64,000 bases of DNA from contig NZ_JAERRG010000028.1 in NCBI RefSeq assembly GCF_016741935.1, positions 59,791 to 123,790 on the forward strand, in the 5' to 3' direction. Source of the DNA: Streptomyces endocoffeicus (GTDB lineage Bacteria; Actinomycetota; Actinomycetes; Streptomycetales; Streptomycetaceae). Positions 1-7,603 of the stretch are shown one piece after another; within the stretch, counting starts at the first letter, position 1; the number at the start of each line of letters is the position of its first letter. Both the position numbers and the translations under genes were made by a program. A model generated the notes under the pieces. The model was not told the DNA's origin, made no database searches, and was given only the letters and a program-made list of their open reading frames with translations.

Positions 1-492
1 AAGCCGAACGGCGGGCTCACCCCCGAGCAGCTGCGCGCCGCCACGATGATCCTGTGGCGCGGCCACTGCTCGGTGCACGGCCGCTTCTCACTGGACTCGG
101 TCAACGATGTGCGCGAGCGCATACCGGGCGTGAACGTGCTGGTGCATCCCGAGTGCAAGCACGAGGTCGTGACGGCCGCTGACTACGTGGGCTCGACCGA
201 GTACATCATCAAGGCCCTGGATGCCGCCCCCGCCGGATCGAAGTGGGCGATCGGCACGGAGCTGAACCTCGTACGGCGCCTGGCCAATCGCTTCGCCGAC
301 CAGGGCAAGGAGATCGTCTTCCTCGACAAGACGGTCTGCTTCTGCTCGACCATGAACCGGATCGATCTGCCGCATCTGGTGTGGGCGCTGGAGTCGCTGG
401 TGGCCGGCAAGGTGGTCAACCGCATCCAGGTCGACGAGGAGACCGAGCACTTCGCCAAGCTGGCGCTGGAGCGGATGCTCATGCTGCCGTAG
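1..492 (+). CDS. nadA: Quinolinate synthase NadA, C-terminal part
   Basis: The reading frame is open from the first base of the window, so the 5' end of the gene lies outside. NadA condenses iminoaspartate with dihydroxyacetone phosphate to give quinolinate in de novo NAD synthesis and carries a 4Fe-4S cluster. The visible part shows the NadA signatures around two cysteine sites, HPECKHEVV and, near the C-terminus, CFCSTMNRIDL, plus a conserved SVHGRF segment. The first ATG in this frame (46) is internal: the upstream codons continue the same conserved protein. The gene converges on the response regulator at 1069-1746, with a long repeat region between them. Confidence 0.93.
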   Translation, partial: KPNGGLTPEQLRAATMILWRGHCSVHGRFSLDSVNDVRERIPGVNVLVHPECKHEVVTAADYVGSTEYIIKALDAAPAGSKWAIGTELNLVRRLANRFADQGKEIVFLDKTVCFCSTMNRIDLPHLVWALESLVAGKVVNRIQVDEETEHFAKLALERMLMLP

Positions 493-540
493 GCAGCGTT
501 GCTCGGCGATGGGGCGGGGCGGGGCGGGGCGCACGATCGT

Positions 541-1050
541 GGCGCCTGCGGCGGGCTGCCTTCCCCTCCCCGCCCCTTCCCACAACTGGGGCTCCGCCCC
601 AGACCCCGGAGTCTGGGGCGGAGCCCCAGTTTCGGAGTCTGGGACGGAGCCCGGGACCGGGACCTGGGGCGGAGCCCCCGTCCGGGGGCCTGGGGCGGAA
701 CCCGGGACCGAGGCCTGGGGCAGAGCCCCCGTCCGGGGCCCGGGGCGGAGCCCCCGTCCGGGGCCCGGGGCGGAGCCCCCGTCCGAGGCCCGGGGCGGAG
801 CCCCCGTCCGAGGCCCGGGGCGGAGCCCCCGTCCGAGGCCCGGGGCAGAGCCCCCGTCCGAGGCCCGGGGCAGAGCCCCCGTCCGAGGCCCGGGGCAGAG
901 CCCCCGTCCGAGGCCCGGGGCAGAGCCCCCGTCCGAGGCCCGGGGCAGAGCCCCGGACCGGGGCCCGGGGCGGAGCCCCGGACCTGGGGGCTGGGGCGGA
1001 GCCCCAGTTTCGGGGAGGGGCGGGGAGGGGAGCAGCCCGCCGCAGGCGCC
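541..1050. repeat. Long inverted-repeat intergenic element between convergent genes
   Basis: The 576-bp gap between nadA and the convergent regulator holds no credible gene. Its left edge (541-600) reads GGCGCCTGCGGCGGGC followed by a C-rich stretch with the core TCCCCTCCCCGCCCC. Its right edge (1008-1050) is the reverse complement of the same motif. Between the edges lies the 25-bp tandem array listed separately. The same edge motif recurs at 9206-9437, 19362-19478 and 63692-63740, so it is a dispersed family. Placement between converging stop codons suggests a bidirectional terminator or an insulating element; that role is inference. Confidence 0.8.
720..980. repeat. 25-bp tandem repeat array
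   Basis: About nine head-to-tail copies of a 25-bp unit start near 731, 756, 781, 806, 831, 856, 881, 906 and 931. Each unit contains GTCCG(A/G)GGCCCGGGG followed by C(G/A)GAGCCCCC, with degenerate units on both flanks. Each unit can fold on itself through GGGGC and GCCCC. Long open frames across the array on both strands are low-complexity artefacts. Confidence 0.9.
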
Positions 1051-1068
1051 AAGGTCCGGCGGGCAGGC

Positions 1069-1746
1069 CTACGCGCCCGCGCGGACCAGACCCGTCTCGT
1101 AGGCGATCACCACCAGCTGCGCGCGGTCGCGGGCGCTCAGCTTGGCCATCGCCCGGTTGACATGCGTCTTGACCGTGAGCGGGCTGACCTCCAGCCGGGC
1201 GGCGATCTCGTCGTTGGACAGCCCGCCGCCCACCTGGACCAGGACCTCGCGCTCGCGCACGGTCAGAGCGTCCAGCCGTGAGGAGTCATAGGCGGCCTCG
1301 CCGCCGCTCCCGTCGCCCTGGGCCAGGAAGCGGGCGATCAGCCCCTTGGTGGCGGCCGGGGACAGCAGCGCCTCGCCCGCCGCCGCGATACGGATCGCCG
1401 CGAGCAGCTCATCGGGTTCGGCGCCCTTGCCGAGGAAGCCGCTGGCGCCCGCCCGCAGCGAGTCCACCACGTACTCGTCCACCTCGAAGGTCGTCAGCAT
1501 GACCACCCGTACGTCCTTGAGCTGCGGGTCCCCGGTGATCATGCGGGTGGCGGCCAGCCCGTCCGTACCGGGCATCCGGATGTCCATCAGGACGACGTCG
1601 GCACCCCGGGCGCGGGCGATCTCCACCGCCTCCGCGCCGTCGGACGCCTCCCCCACCACCTCCATGTCCGGCTCGGAGTCCACCAGGACGCGGAACGCGC
1701 TGCGCAGCAGCGCCTGATCGTCCGCCAGCAGCACCCTGATCGTCAT
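1069..1746 (-). CDS. NarL/LuxR-family response regulator
   Basis: A 225-residue DNA-binding response regulator. The receiver domain occupies about residues 1-120, with the acidic pocket LLADDQ near the N-terminus and the phospho-acceptor Asp at about residue 55 in VVLMDIRMPG. A LuxR/GerE helix-turn-helix lies at about 160-218 (LTVREREVLVQVGGGLSNDE, then VSPLTVKTHVNRAMAKL). The start codon overlaps the kinase stop by four bases (ATGA), so the two are translationally coupled and are almost certainly a cognate pair. The ligand is not evident. Position next to pspA/pspAA suggests an envelope-related signal, which is inference. Confidence 0.95.
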   Translation of the reverse strand: MTIRVLLADDQALLRSAFRVLVDSEPDMEVVGEASDGAEAVEIARARGADVVLMDIRMPGTDGLAATRMITGDPQLKDVRVVMLTTFEVDEYVVDSLRAGASGFLGKGAEPDELLAAIRIAAAGEALLSPAATKGLIARFLAQGDGSGGEAAYDSSRLDALTVREREVLVQVGGGLSNDEIAARLEVSPLTVKTHVNRAMAKLSARDRAQLVVIAYETGLVRAGA

Positions 1747-3035
1747 GAGTCCCCTCCCCTACGCGGCTGCAGAGGAAGTCTCACCCGCACCCGGAAGCCG
1801 CCCTCGGGCAAGGGTCCCACCTCGCAGCTGCCGCGCAGCGCGGCCACCCGCTCGCGCATCCCCAGCAGGCCGTGTCCGCCGCCTGGCTCCGTCCCGTCCG
1901 CCCGGGGTTCCCCGGCCCCGTCCGCGCCGTCCGGCGCCTTCTCGGGGCCCTCGGTCCGCGTCCCCGCCCCGTCGTCCTCGACCGTGACCTCCAGGGCGTC
2001 CGCGAGCCGGGCGATGCGGATCTCGGCCGTGGCCCCGGGCCCGGCGTGCTTGTGCACATTGGTCAGCGCCTCCTGGACCACGCGGTAGGCCGTGAGGTCC
2101 ACCGAGCCCGGCAGCGGACCCAGCTTCTCCGGTGGCTCCGCCCGGACCCGGGCCCGCATCCCGGCCCGTACGAAGCCGTCCACGAGCTGGTCCAGGACGG
2201 CGAGGCCGGGGGCCGGTTCGGTGGGGGCGGCGGGGTCGCCGTACTGCCGCAGCAGGCCGACCGTGGCGCGCAGCTCCTCCAGCGCCGAGCGGCTCGCCTG
2301 CCGTACGTGCGCGAGCGCCTCCTTGGCCTGGTCCGGGCGGTTGTCCATGACATGGGAGGCGACCCCGGCCTGGACGTTGACCAGCGCGATGTGATGCGCC
2401 ACGACATCGTGCAGCTCACGGGCGATCCGCAGCCGCTCCTCGGCGACCCGGCGGCGCGCCTCCTCCTCGCGGGTGCGCTCGGCGCGTACCGCCCGCTCCT
2501 CGATGGCGGCGATATAGGCCCGCCGGCTGCGCACCGCGTCACCGGCGGCCGCGGCCAGCCCGGTCCAGGCGAAGAGGCCCCAGTTCTCCTGTGAGTACCA
2601 GGGGTTGAGCGCGAAGAGCATTCCGGCGCCGGTCAGCAGCACGGCCGTGGCGGCGCCGACCCGCCAGGTGGTGGGGCGGTCGGTGCTGGCCGCCACGGTG
2701 TAGAGCGCCACCACGACCCCGAACACGATCGAGGTGCGCGGCGGGCCCACGTCATTGGTGACGAGCTCGGCGAGAGTGAGGGCGACATTGAAGGCGAGCA
2801 CCCCGCGGGGCAGATCGCGGCGGAGCACCAGTGAGGCGGCGGCGAGCACGGCCAGCAGTACGAAGAAGGCGCCCAGCGACTGGTGGCGCATGCGCGGGCC
2901 GGCCACCGCGCCGATCAGGATCAGCGCGAGGACCCCCAGCGCCACCAGGGTGTCCAGGGCACGGGGGTGGGCGCACAGCCAGCGGTGCGGACGGGCCAGG
3001 CCCGGCCCGACGGCGAGGGGAGTCACGGAATCCAA
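1743..3035 (-). CDS. Sensor histidine kinase (HisKA_3 type)
   Basis: A membrane sensor kinase of about 430 residues. The N-terminal half contains several hydrophobic segments (roughly residues 28-46, 55-72, 78-95 and 103-145). A short coiled stretch leads into the dimerisation/phospho-acceptor motif RIARELHDVVAHH, with the His at about 209. The C-terminal HATPase domain has the N-box (ALTNVHKHAG) and G-boxes (VEDDGAG, GHGLLGMRERV). The translated start is a TTG at 3035; an alternative GTG lies three codons in, and no clear ribosome site decides. The gene overlaps the downstream regulator by four bases, forming a two-gene operon. Confidence 0.93.
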   Translation of the reverse strand: MDSVTPLAVGPGLARPHRWLCAHPRALDTLVALGVLALILIGAVAGPRMRHQSLGAFFVLLAVLAAASLVLRRDLPRGVLAFNVALTLAELVTNDVGPPRTSIVFGVVVALYTVAASTDRPTTWRVGAATAVLLTGAGMLFALNPWYSQENWGLFAWTGLAAAAGDAVRSRRAYIAAIEERAVRAERTREEEARRRVAEERLRIARELHDVVAHHIALVNVQAGVASHVMDNRPDQAKEALAHVRQASRSALEELRATVGLLRQYGDPAAPTEPAPGLAVLDQLVDGFVRAGMRARVRAEPPEKLGPLPGSVDLTAYRVVQEALTNVHKHAGPGATAEIRIARLADALEVTVEDDGAGTRTEGPEKAPDGADGAGEPRADGTEPGGGHGLLGMRERVAALRGSCEVGPLPEGGFRVRVRLPLQPRRGGDS

Positions 3036-3050
3036 GGTAAGAGCCGCGGG

Positions 3051-3075
3051 GGGCCGCCCGGCTTCCGGGCGGCCC
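3051..3075 (-). terminator. Hairpin downstream of pspAA
   Basis: A perfect 11-bp stem (GGGCCGCCCGG / CCGGGCGGCCC) with a 3-base loop lies between the end of pspAA and the start of the kinase. Read on the minus strand it would end or attenuate the pspA-pspAA transcript before the kinase-regulator operon. There is no U-tract. Confidence 0.6.
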
Positions 3076-3144
3076 GTACCCGGCCGGTGAAGGGAGGTAC
3101 GACCTGTGCTCAGTGCTGGAGTGTGGATCCGGGAGCGCGCCGCG

Positions 3145-3423
3145 CTAGCCCGGGATGAGGCCGTCGTCCTTGAGCATCGCCTTGACTTCCTCGAGGGTCG
3201 CGTCGGCGGCGGGGAGGATCAGCTCGGACGGCTGGAGCGCGTCGTGGGGCAGGGGCTCACCGGCCGAGCGCACCGCGTCCAGCAGCGCGCCCAGGGTCCT
3301 CCGGAAGCCCTCGTGATCGCCGCCCTCGATCTCCGTGAGCAGCTCGTCGTCCAGCCTGTTCAGTCCGGGCAGATGGCTCTCGGCCACCCGCATCTGGCCC
3401 TCCCCCATGATCCGTACGATCAT
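3145..3423 (-). CDS. PspA-associated protein PspAA
   Basis: A 92-residue protein that begins MIVRIMGEGQ and follows pspA directly. It fits the small PspAA family found next to actinobacterial PspA: a compact acidic protein with LNRLDDELLTEIE and a conserved C-terminal segment LKDDGLIPG. It has no membrane segment or signal peptide. It is thought to act with PspA in the membrane-stress response; the biochemical role is not known. It lies about 40 bp after pspA on the same strand, so they are very probably co-transcribed. Confidence 0.85.
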   Translation of the reverse strand: MIVRIMGEGQMRVAESHLPGLNRLDDELLTEIEGGDHEGFRRTLGALLDAVRSAGEPLPHDALQPSELILPAADATLEEVKAMLKDDGLIPG

Positions 3424-3463
3424 GACGACCTCCTTGGAGACCTCGCCCAGGCGGGGGCGCGGG

Positions 3464-4252
3464 CTACTGCTTGTCGAACTTGTGCTGGGTCCGGGACTGC
3501 TGGGACTCGTCCGTCTTGCCGCCCTCGATCGCCTGCTGCGGGCTGCCGCCGGCCAGCTCGGCCTTCATCCGCTGAAGCTCCAGCTCCACGTCCGTACCGC
3601 CGGAGATCCGGTCGAGCTCGGCCGCGATGTCGTCCTTGGTGGCCATACCGGACTGGTCGTCCAGGGCGCCGGAGGCCAGCAGCTCGTCGATCGCGCCCGC
3701 GCGCGCCTGGAGCTGCGCCGTCTTGTCCTCGGCGCGCTGGATCGCCATGCCGACGTCGCCCATCTCCTCGGAGATGCCGGAGAACGCCTCGCCGATGCGG
3801 GTCTGGGCCTGGGCCGCGGTGTAGGTGGCCTTGATGGTCTCCTTGCGCGTACGGAAGGCGTCGACCTTGGCCTGCAGCCGCTGGGCGGCCAGGGTCAGCT
3901 TCTCCTCCTCGCCCTGGAGTGTCTGGTGCTGCGTCTCCAGGTCGGTGACCTGCTGCTGCAGCGCGGCGCGGCGGGACAGCGCCTCACGGGCCAGGTCCTC
4001 CCGGCCGAGCGCGAGCGCCTTACGGCCCTGGTCCTCCAGCTTGGTGGACTGGCCCTGCAGCTGGTTGAGCTGAAGCTCCAGGCGCTTGCGCGAGGTCGCC
4101 ACGTCGGCGACACCGCGGCGCACCTTCTGGAGCAGCTCCAGCTGCTTCTGGTACGAGTAGTCAAGGGTTTCGCGCGGGTCCTCGGCCCGGTCCAGGGCCT
4201 TGTTGGCTTTCGCGCGGAAGATCATCCCCATACGCTTCATGACACCGCTCAT
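3464..4252 (-). CDS. pspA: PspA/IM30 (Vipp1-like) family protein
   Basis: A 262-residue PspA/IM30 protein, which coats and stabilises stressed membranes. The start at 4252 gives MSGVMKRMGMIFRAKANKAL, the typical amphipathic N-terminal helix; an upstream in-frame ATG at 4300 would add a non-conserved extension. The body is almost entirely coiled coil, rich in Gln, Glu, Lys and Arg, as expected for the rod-forming ESCRT-III-like fold. The C-terminal tail is disordered and Gln-rich. It is followed by pspAA and then by a two-component operon on the same strand, and is divergent from the DUF3043 gene at 4502. Confidence 0.93.
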   Translation of the reverse strand: MSGVMKRMGMIFRAKANKALDRAEDPRETLDYSYQKQLELLQKVRRGVADVATSRKRLELQLNQLQGQSTKLEDQGRKALALGREDLAREALSRRAALQQQVTDLETQHQTLQGEEEKLTLAAQRLQAKVDAFRTRKETIKATYTAAQAQTRIGEAFSGISEEMGDVGMAIQRAEDKTAQLQARAGAIDELLASGALDDQSGMATKDDIAAELDRISGGTDVELELQRMKAELAGGSPQQAIEGGKTDESQQSRTQHKFDKQ

Positions 4253-4501
4253 GGGCCTCGCGCGCCCCCTTCTGACGGACGTGTGACTCCGGCACTCCAA
4301 CAGACCCAGCCTACGGGCCCTGCTTCCATTACCGCACTGTTCGAGCCCGCTCGCGCTCCTCCTGCAGGACGATCAGACGGTGGGAGCCTCCGGCGCAAGG
4401 AGGAGTGCGCCCCCTGTGTCCCGATTAGGGCGGGACTCCGTTGCCTGATCGTTCCCCCAGAGGCTGGGGCACACACCCCGCAACCCGTACCCTTGGGCTT
4501 T

Positions 4502-5098
4502 GTGTTCCGAAGCCGTTCCAAGGATGAGCAGGCCGCTACCGCCAAGGTGACCGCGGACCAGCCGCAGCAGACCCGTGACCCGCAGGCGCCCAAGGGCCGC
4601 CCCACTCCCAAGCGGAGCGAGGCCCAGACGCAGCGCCGCAGCCTGGCGAAGACGCCGGCCAACCGTAAGGACGCCTCCAAGCGTGCTCGCGAGGCCCGCC
4701 GCGCCGATCTGGCCAAGCAGCGCCAGGCGCTGGCCGGAGGTGACGAGCGGTATCTGCCGGCCCGCGACAAGGGTCCGGTGCGGCGGTTCGCCCGTGACTA
4801 CGTGGACTCGCGGTTCTCCGTCGCCGAGTACTTCCTGCCGCTCGCGGTGGTCATCCTGGTCCTGAGCATGGTCCGGGCCGGGGCCATGCAGAGCTATGTG
4901 CTGCTGGTGTGGATGGTGGTCATCGTCCTCATCGTGGTCAACTCCCTCGTCCTCGGCGTCCAGCTCAAGCGGCAGCTGCGCAAGCGCTTCCCCGACGAGA
5001 ATCTGCGCGGCGCGGTGGCGTACGCCCTGATGCGTACCCTCCAGATGCGCCGACTGCGGCTGCCCAAGCCGCAGGTCAAGCGCGGAGAGCGGCCCTGA
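4502..5098 (+). CDS. DUF3043 membrane protein
   Basis: A 198-residue conserved actinobacterial protein of unknown function. The N-terminal 90 residues are highly charged and disordered (many Lys, Arg, Gln and Ala), followed by RFARDYVDSRFSVAEYFLP and two adjacent transmembrane helices (about residues 118-137 and 142-162), then a basic C-terminus. The GTG at 4502 opens the conserved VFRSRSKDE start. No ribosome site precedes it, but TACCCT at 4488-4493 could be a -10 box that would place transcription at or near the GTG, so a leaderless mRNA is plausible. The stop overlaps the proposed start of the methyltransferase. Confidence 0.88.
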   Translation: MFRSRSKDEQAATAKVTADQPQQTRDPQAPKGRPTPKRSEAQTQRRSLAKTPANRKDASKRAREARRADLAKQRQALAGGDERYLPARDKGPVRRFARDYVDSRFSVAEYFLPLAVVILVLSMVRAGAMQSYVLLVWMVVIVLIVVNSLVLGVQLKRQLRKRFPDENLRGAVAYALMRTLQMRRLRLPKPQVKRGERP

Positions 5099-5892
5099 GC
5101 GGCCCACCCTCCGGCTTCACCGGCGGGGCGGCCGGCTGGCTGAGTCACCTAGGGGGCCTGCGGAACACCGTCCGGCAGGCGCTGGTCGCCCACCAGCTCG
5201 ATGAGCAGATCACCGCGCGCTTCCCGGTGGGGCAGCGGCTGCGGATGCTCGACGTGGGCGTCGGCCAGGGCACCCAGGCCCTGCGGCTGGCCCGCGCGGG
5301 CCATGAGGTGACCGGGCTGGAGTCCGACGCCACCATGCTGGAGGCGGCCCGCGCCGCGCTCGCCGGCGAGCCCGAGGGCATCCGAAGACGGGTGCGGCTG
5401 CTCGAGGGCGACGGCCGGGAGACCGGGGCACACTTCCTGCCGGGAACCTTCGATGTGGTGCTGTGCCACGGCGTGCTGATGTACGTGCCCGAACCGGATC
5501 CGCTGCTCGCCGGGCTGGCCCGGGTGCTGGCCCCCGGCGGTCTGCTCTCGCTGCTGGTGCGCAACGGTGACGCGCTGGCGATGCGGCCGGGGCTGGCCGG
5601 GGACTTCGACACCGCGCTGGCCGCCTTCGACTCCCCCTCGTACACCAACCGGATCGGGCTGCCGGTGCGCGCCGACCGGCGCGAGGAGCTTGCCGGCACC
5701 CTCACCGCGATCGGCGCGCCCCTGCGCGCCTGGTACGGCGTGCGGGTCTTCACCGACCTCGCCCCGGACGACGCGGAGCCGCCGGGCTCCCCGGAGTGGG
5801 AGCGGCTGCTGACGGCCGAGGAGCGGGCCGGCCGCACGGATCCCTACCGGGCGGTGGCGGCGCTGCTGCATCTGTGCGGGGTACGCGGCTGA
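5095..5892 (+). CDS. Class I SAM-dependent methyltransferase
   Basis: A Rossmann-fold methyltransferase of about 265 residues. Motif I is MLDVGVGQGTQALRLA (GxGxG), followed by the acidic residue after beta-2 (VTGLESD), the GDGRE motif and a motif IV-like VVLCHGVLMYVPEPDP. The type resembles CmoA/UbiE-like small-molecule or tRNA-modifying enzymes, but the substrate cannot be read from sequence. The start is uncertain: no ATG or GTG fits the conserved beginning, and a CTG at 5095, overlapping the upstream TGA and preceded by GGAG at 5084-5087, is the best-spaced choice. Tight coupling to the DUF3043 gene is clear. Confidence 0.82.
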   Translation: MSGPPSGFTGGAAGWLSHLGGLRNTVRQALVAHQLDEQITARFPVGQRLRMLDVGVGQGTQALRLARAGHEVTGLESDATMLEAARAALAGEPEGIRRRVRLLEGDGRETGAHFLPGTFDVVLCHGVLMYVPEPDPLLAGLARVLAPGGLLSLLVRNGDALAMRPGLAGDFDTALAAFDSPSYTNRIGLPVRADRREELAGTLTAIGAPLRAWYGVRVFTDLAPDDAEPPGSPEWERLLTAEERAGRTDPYRAVAALLHLCGVRG

Positions 5893-5904
5893 TCCGGGCC
5901 GCGG

Positions 5905-5942
5905 GATGGGGTGGCGGTCAGGACCGCCACCCCGCGCTTTTG
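5905..5942 (+). terminator. Rho-independent-like terminator
   Basis: A perfect 12-bp stem GGGGTGGCGGTC / GACCGCCACCCC with a 2-base loop, followed by GCGCTTTT, sits 16 bp after the methyltransferase stop. It probably ends the DUF3043-methyltransferase transcript. Confidence 0.8.
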
Positions 5943-5960
5943 CCCATTCGGCGTGCGGGT

Positions 5961-5984
5961 TTGCTTATTTGCTTATTTGCTTAT
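5961..5984. repeat. 8-bp triplication spanning a stop codon
   Basis: TTGCTTAT is repeated three times in tandem. On the minus strand the units read ATAAGCAA, and the innermost contains the TAA stop of the gene at 5981-6184, so that gene is followed by two further copies of its own stop region. Confidence 0.92.
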
Positions 5985-6184
5985 TCGGCGCGCAGGCTCA
6001 TCGGGCCGTAGATCTTCTTCCCGTCCTCGAAGAGCGTCACCTGCTCCGCGCCTCCCTCGAGGAGCTCCCGCCACTCCTCACCGATCCATGACTCCGCGTC
6101 CCCCTGGGTCGGGAACTCCTCCGGCTGCACCGCGGGCTTCGTCTCCGCCCCGTCGGACTTCTCGAACCGCCATGTCCACGCCAT
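5981..6184 (-). CDS. Small conserved hypothetical protein
   Basis: A 67-residue acidic soluble protein beginning MAWTWRFEKSDG, with a conserved-looking EEWRELLEGGAEQVTLFEDG segment. The start at 6184 is chosen because GGAGGAG lies six bases ahead; an upstream ATG at 6199 would overlap that site. I recognise it as a type widespread in streptomycetes but cannot assign a function. It converges on the methyltransferase transcript and its 3' end carries the 8-bp stop-codon triplication. Confidence 0.8.
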   Translation of the reverse strand: MAWTWRFEKSDGAETKPAVQPEEFPTQGDAESWIGEEWRELLEGGAEQVTLFEDGKKIYGPMSLRAE

Positions 6185-6324
6185 TCCAGCCTCCTCCATC
6201 CCGCCGGCCCACAGGTCATACCCGGCGGTCCACAGCTGATGTCTGCCCGCAGCCTAGGTGACTGATCACTCCGTACGGGGTGGCCCCGCGCGACCCGTGG
6301 GAACGGACGCGAGACGATCGGGGC

Positions 6325-7524
6325 GTGGAACTCACTCTTCTGGGCACCGGGGCCCCCGACGGGCTGCCGCGCCACGGCTGCCCCTGCGCCGCCTGTGCCG
6401 CCGCCGTCGGCGAGGAGGCACGGGCCGCGACCTCGCTGCTGATCGACGGCGCGCTGCTGATCGATCTCACCCCGGGGGCCGCCTTCGCCGCCGCGCGGGC
6501 CGGGTACTCCCTGGTGGGCGTCCGCCAGGTGCTGCTCTCCCATCCGCACGCGGGTCCGGCCGTCGAGTTCCCGGCCGGGCTGCCGGCGCCGGGGCGGGTG
6601 CCGGACGGCCGCGCGCTGTCCCTGATCAGCGGCCATCGGGTGCGGGCGGTCGCGCTGGACTCCCCCGGTACCGGCTACGAGGTCACCGGGCCCGACAGCA
6701 CCCGGCTGCTGTACCTCCCGCCGGGCGCGGCCGCCGCCGGGCTCCCGGACCCGGCCGAGCCGTACGACATGGTGCTGCTCGACGTGCCGGGCCGCCCCGA
6801 CGCGCTGGCCGCCCTGCGCTCCTCGGGCGCCGTGGGCGCCACCACCGACGTCCTGGCGGTCCATCTCGACCACACCACCCCGCCCGGCCGGGAGCTGCAC
6901 CGGCGCCTCGCCACGGCGGGCGCGCGGGCGGTGCCGGACGGGCAGACGCTGATCGTCGGCGAGTACCACGCGGTGCCGGACCTGCCGCGCCGCACGCTGG
7001 TGCTGGGCGGCGCCCGGTCCGGCAAGTCCCTCGAGGCGGAACGGCGGCTGGCCGCGTTCCCCGACGTCCTGTACGTCGCGACGGGCGGCACCCGCGAGGG
7101 CGACTCCGAGTGGGCCGCCCGCGTCGCCGCCCACCGCGACCGCCGCCCCGGCTCCTGGCGCACCACCGAGACCTGCGACCTGCCCCCGCTGCTCGCCGAG
7201 GACGGCCCACCGCTGCTCATCGACTGCCTGGCGCTGTGGCTCACCGACGCGATGGACTCCGTGAGCGCCTGGGACGACGAGAAGTGGGCGCACGGCGGTG
7301 AACGCGCCCTCCACGAACGGGTCTCCGCCCTCGTCGCGGCGGTCCGCGCCACGGCCCGTACGGTCGTCGCGGTGAGCAACGAGGTCGGCGCGGGCGTCGT
7401 CCCCGCGACCGCCTCCGGGCGCCGCTTCCGCGACGAACTGGGCCGTCTGAACGCGGCGTTCGCCGAGGAGTGCGAGCAGGTGCTGTTGGTGGTGGCGGGT
7501 CAGCCCTTGCCGCTACGCGGCTGA
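6325..7524 (+). CDS. cobU: MBL-like domain fused to CobU (adenosylcobinamide kinase/guanylyltransferase)
   Basis: A 399-residue two-part protein. The C-terminal half (about 228-399) is CobU, which phosphorylates adenosylcobinamide and transfers GMP to give AdoCbi-GDP: P-loop LVLGGARSGKS, then VAVSNEVGAGVVP and the end motif RDELGRLNAAF. The N-terminal half (1-220) has a metallo-beta-lactamase-like opening (LTLLGTGAPDGLPRHGCPCAAC), but the metal motif HxHxDH is reduced to SHPHAGPA, so it is probably not a normal hydrolase. The GTG at 6325 starts at the conserved VELTLLGTG; the ATG at 6280 adds unconserved residues. It lies upstream of cobT in the same direction. Confidence 0.92.
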   Translation: MELTLLGTGAPDGLPRHGCPCAACAAAVGEEARAATSLLIDGALLIDLTPGAAFAAARAGYSLVGVRQVLLSHPHAGPAVEFPAGLPAPGRVPDGRALSLISGHRVRAVALDSPGTGYEVTGPDSTRLLYLPPGAAAAGLPDPAEPYDMVLLDVPGRPDALAALRSSGAVGATTDVLAVHLDHTTPPGRELHRRLATAGARAVPDGQTLIVGEYHAVPDLPRRTLVLGGARSGKSLEAERRLAAFPDVLYVATGGTREGDSEWAARVAAHRDRRPGSWRTTETCDLPPLLAEDGPPLLIDCLALWLTDAMDSVSAWDDEKWAHGGERALHERVSALVAAVRATARTVVAVSNEVGAGVVPATASGRRFRDELGRLNAAFAEECEQVLLVVAGQPLPLRG

Positions 7525-7603
7525 TCTTGGGCCGGGGGCCAGGGGCTGGGGGGTGTGGGGGCTGAGGGTGCGTGGCTGCTCGGCTCGGTTGGGTGCGGCT
7601 TTC

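Noticed and set aside
720..980. CRISPR array
   Set aside because: Head-to-tail 25-bp units with no spacers.
183..1281. Several long overlapping open frames (up to about 300 codons) on both strands across the nadA 3' region
   Set aside because: They arise from the 25-bp GC-rich tandem array, translate to Pro/Gly/Arg-rich repeats, and overlap nadA and the response regulator.
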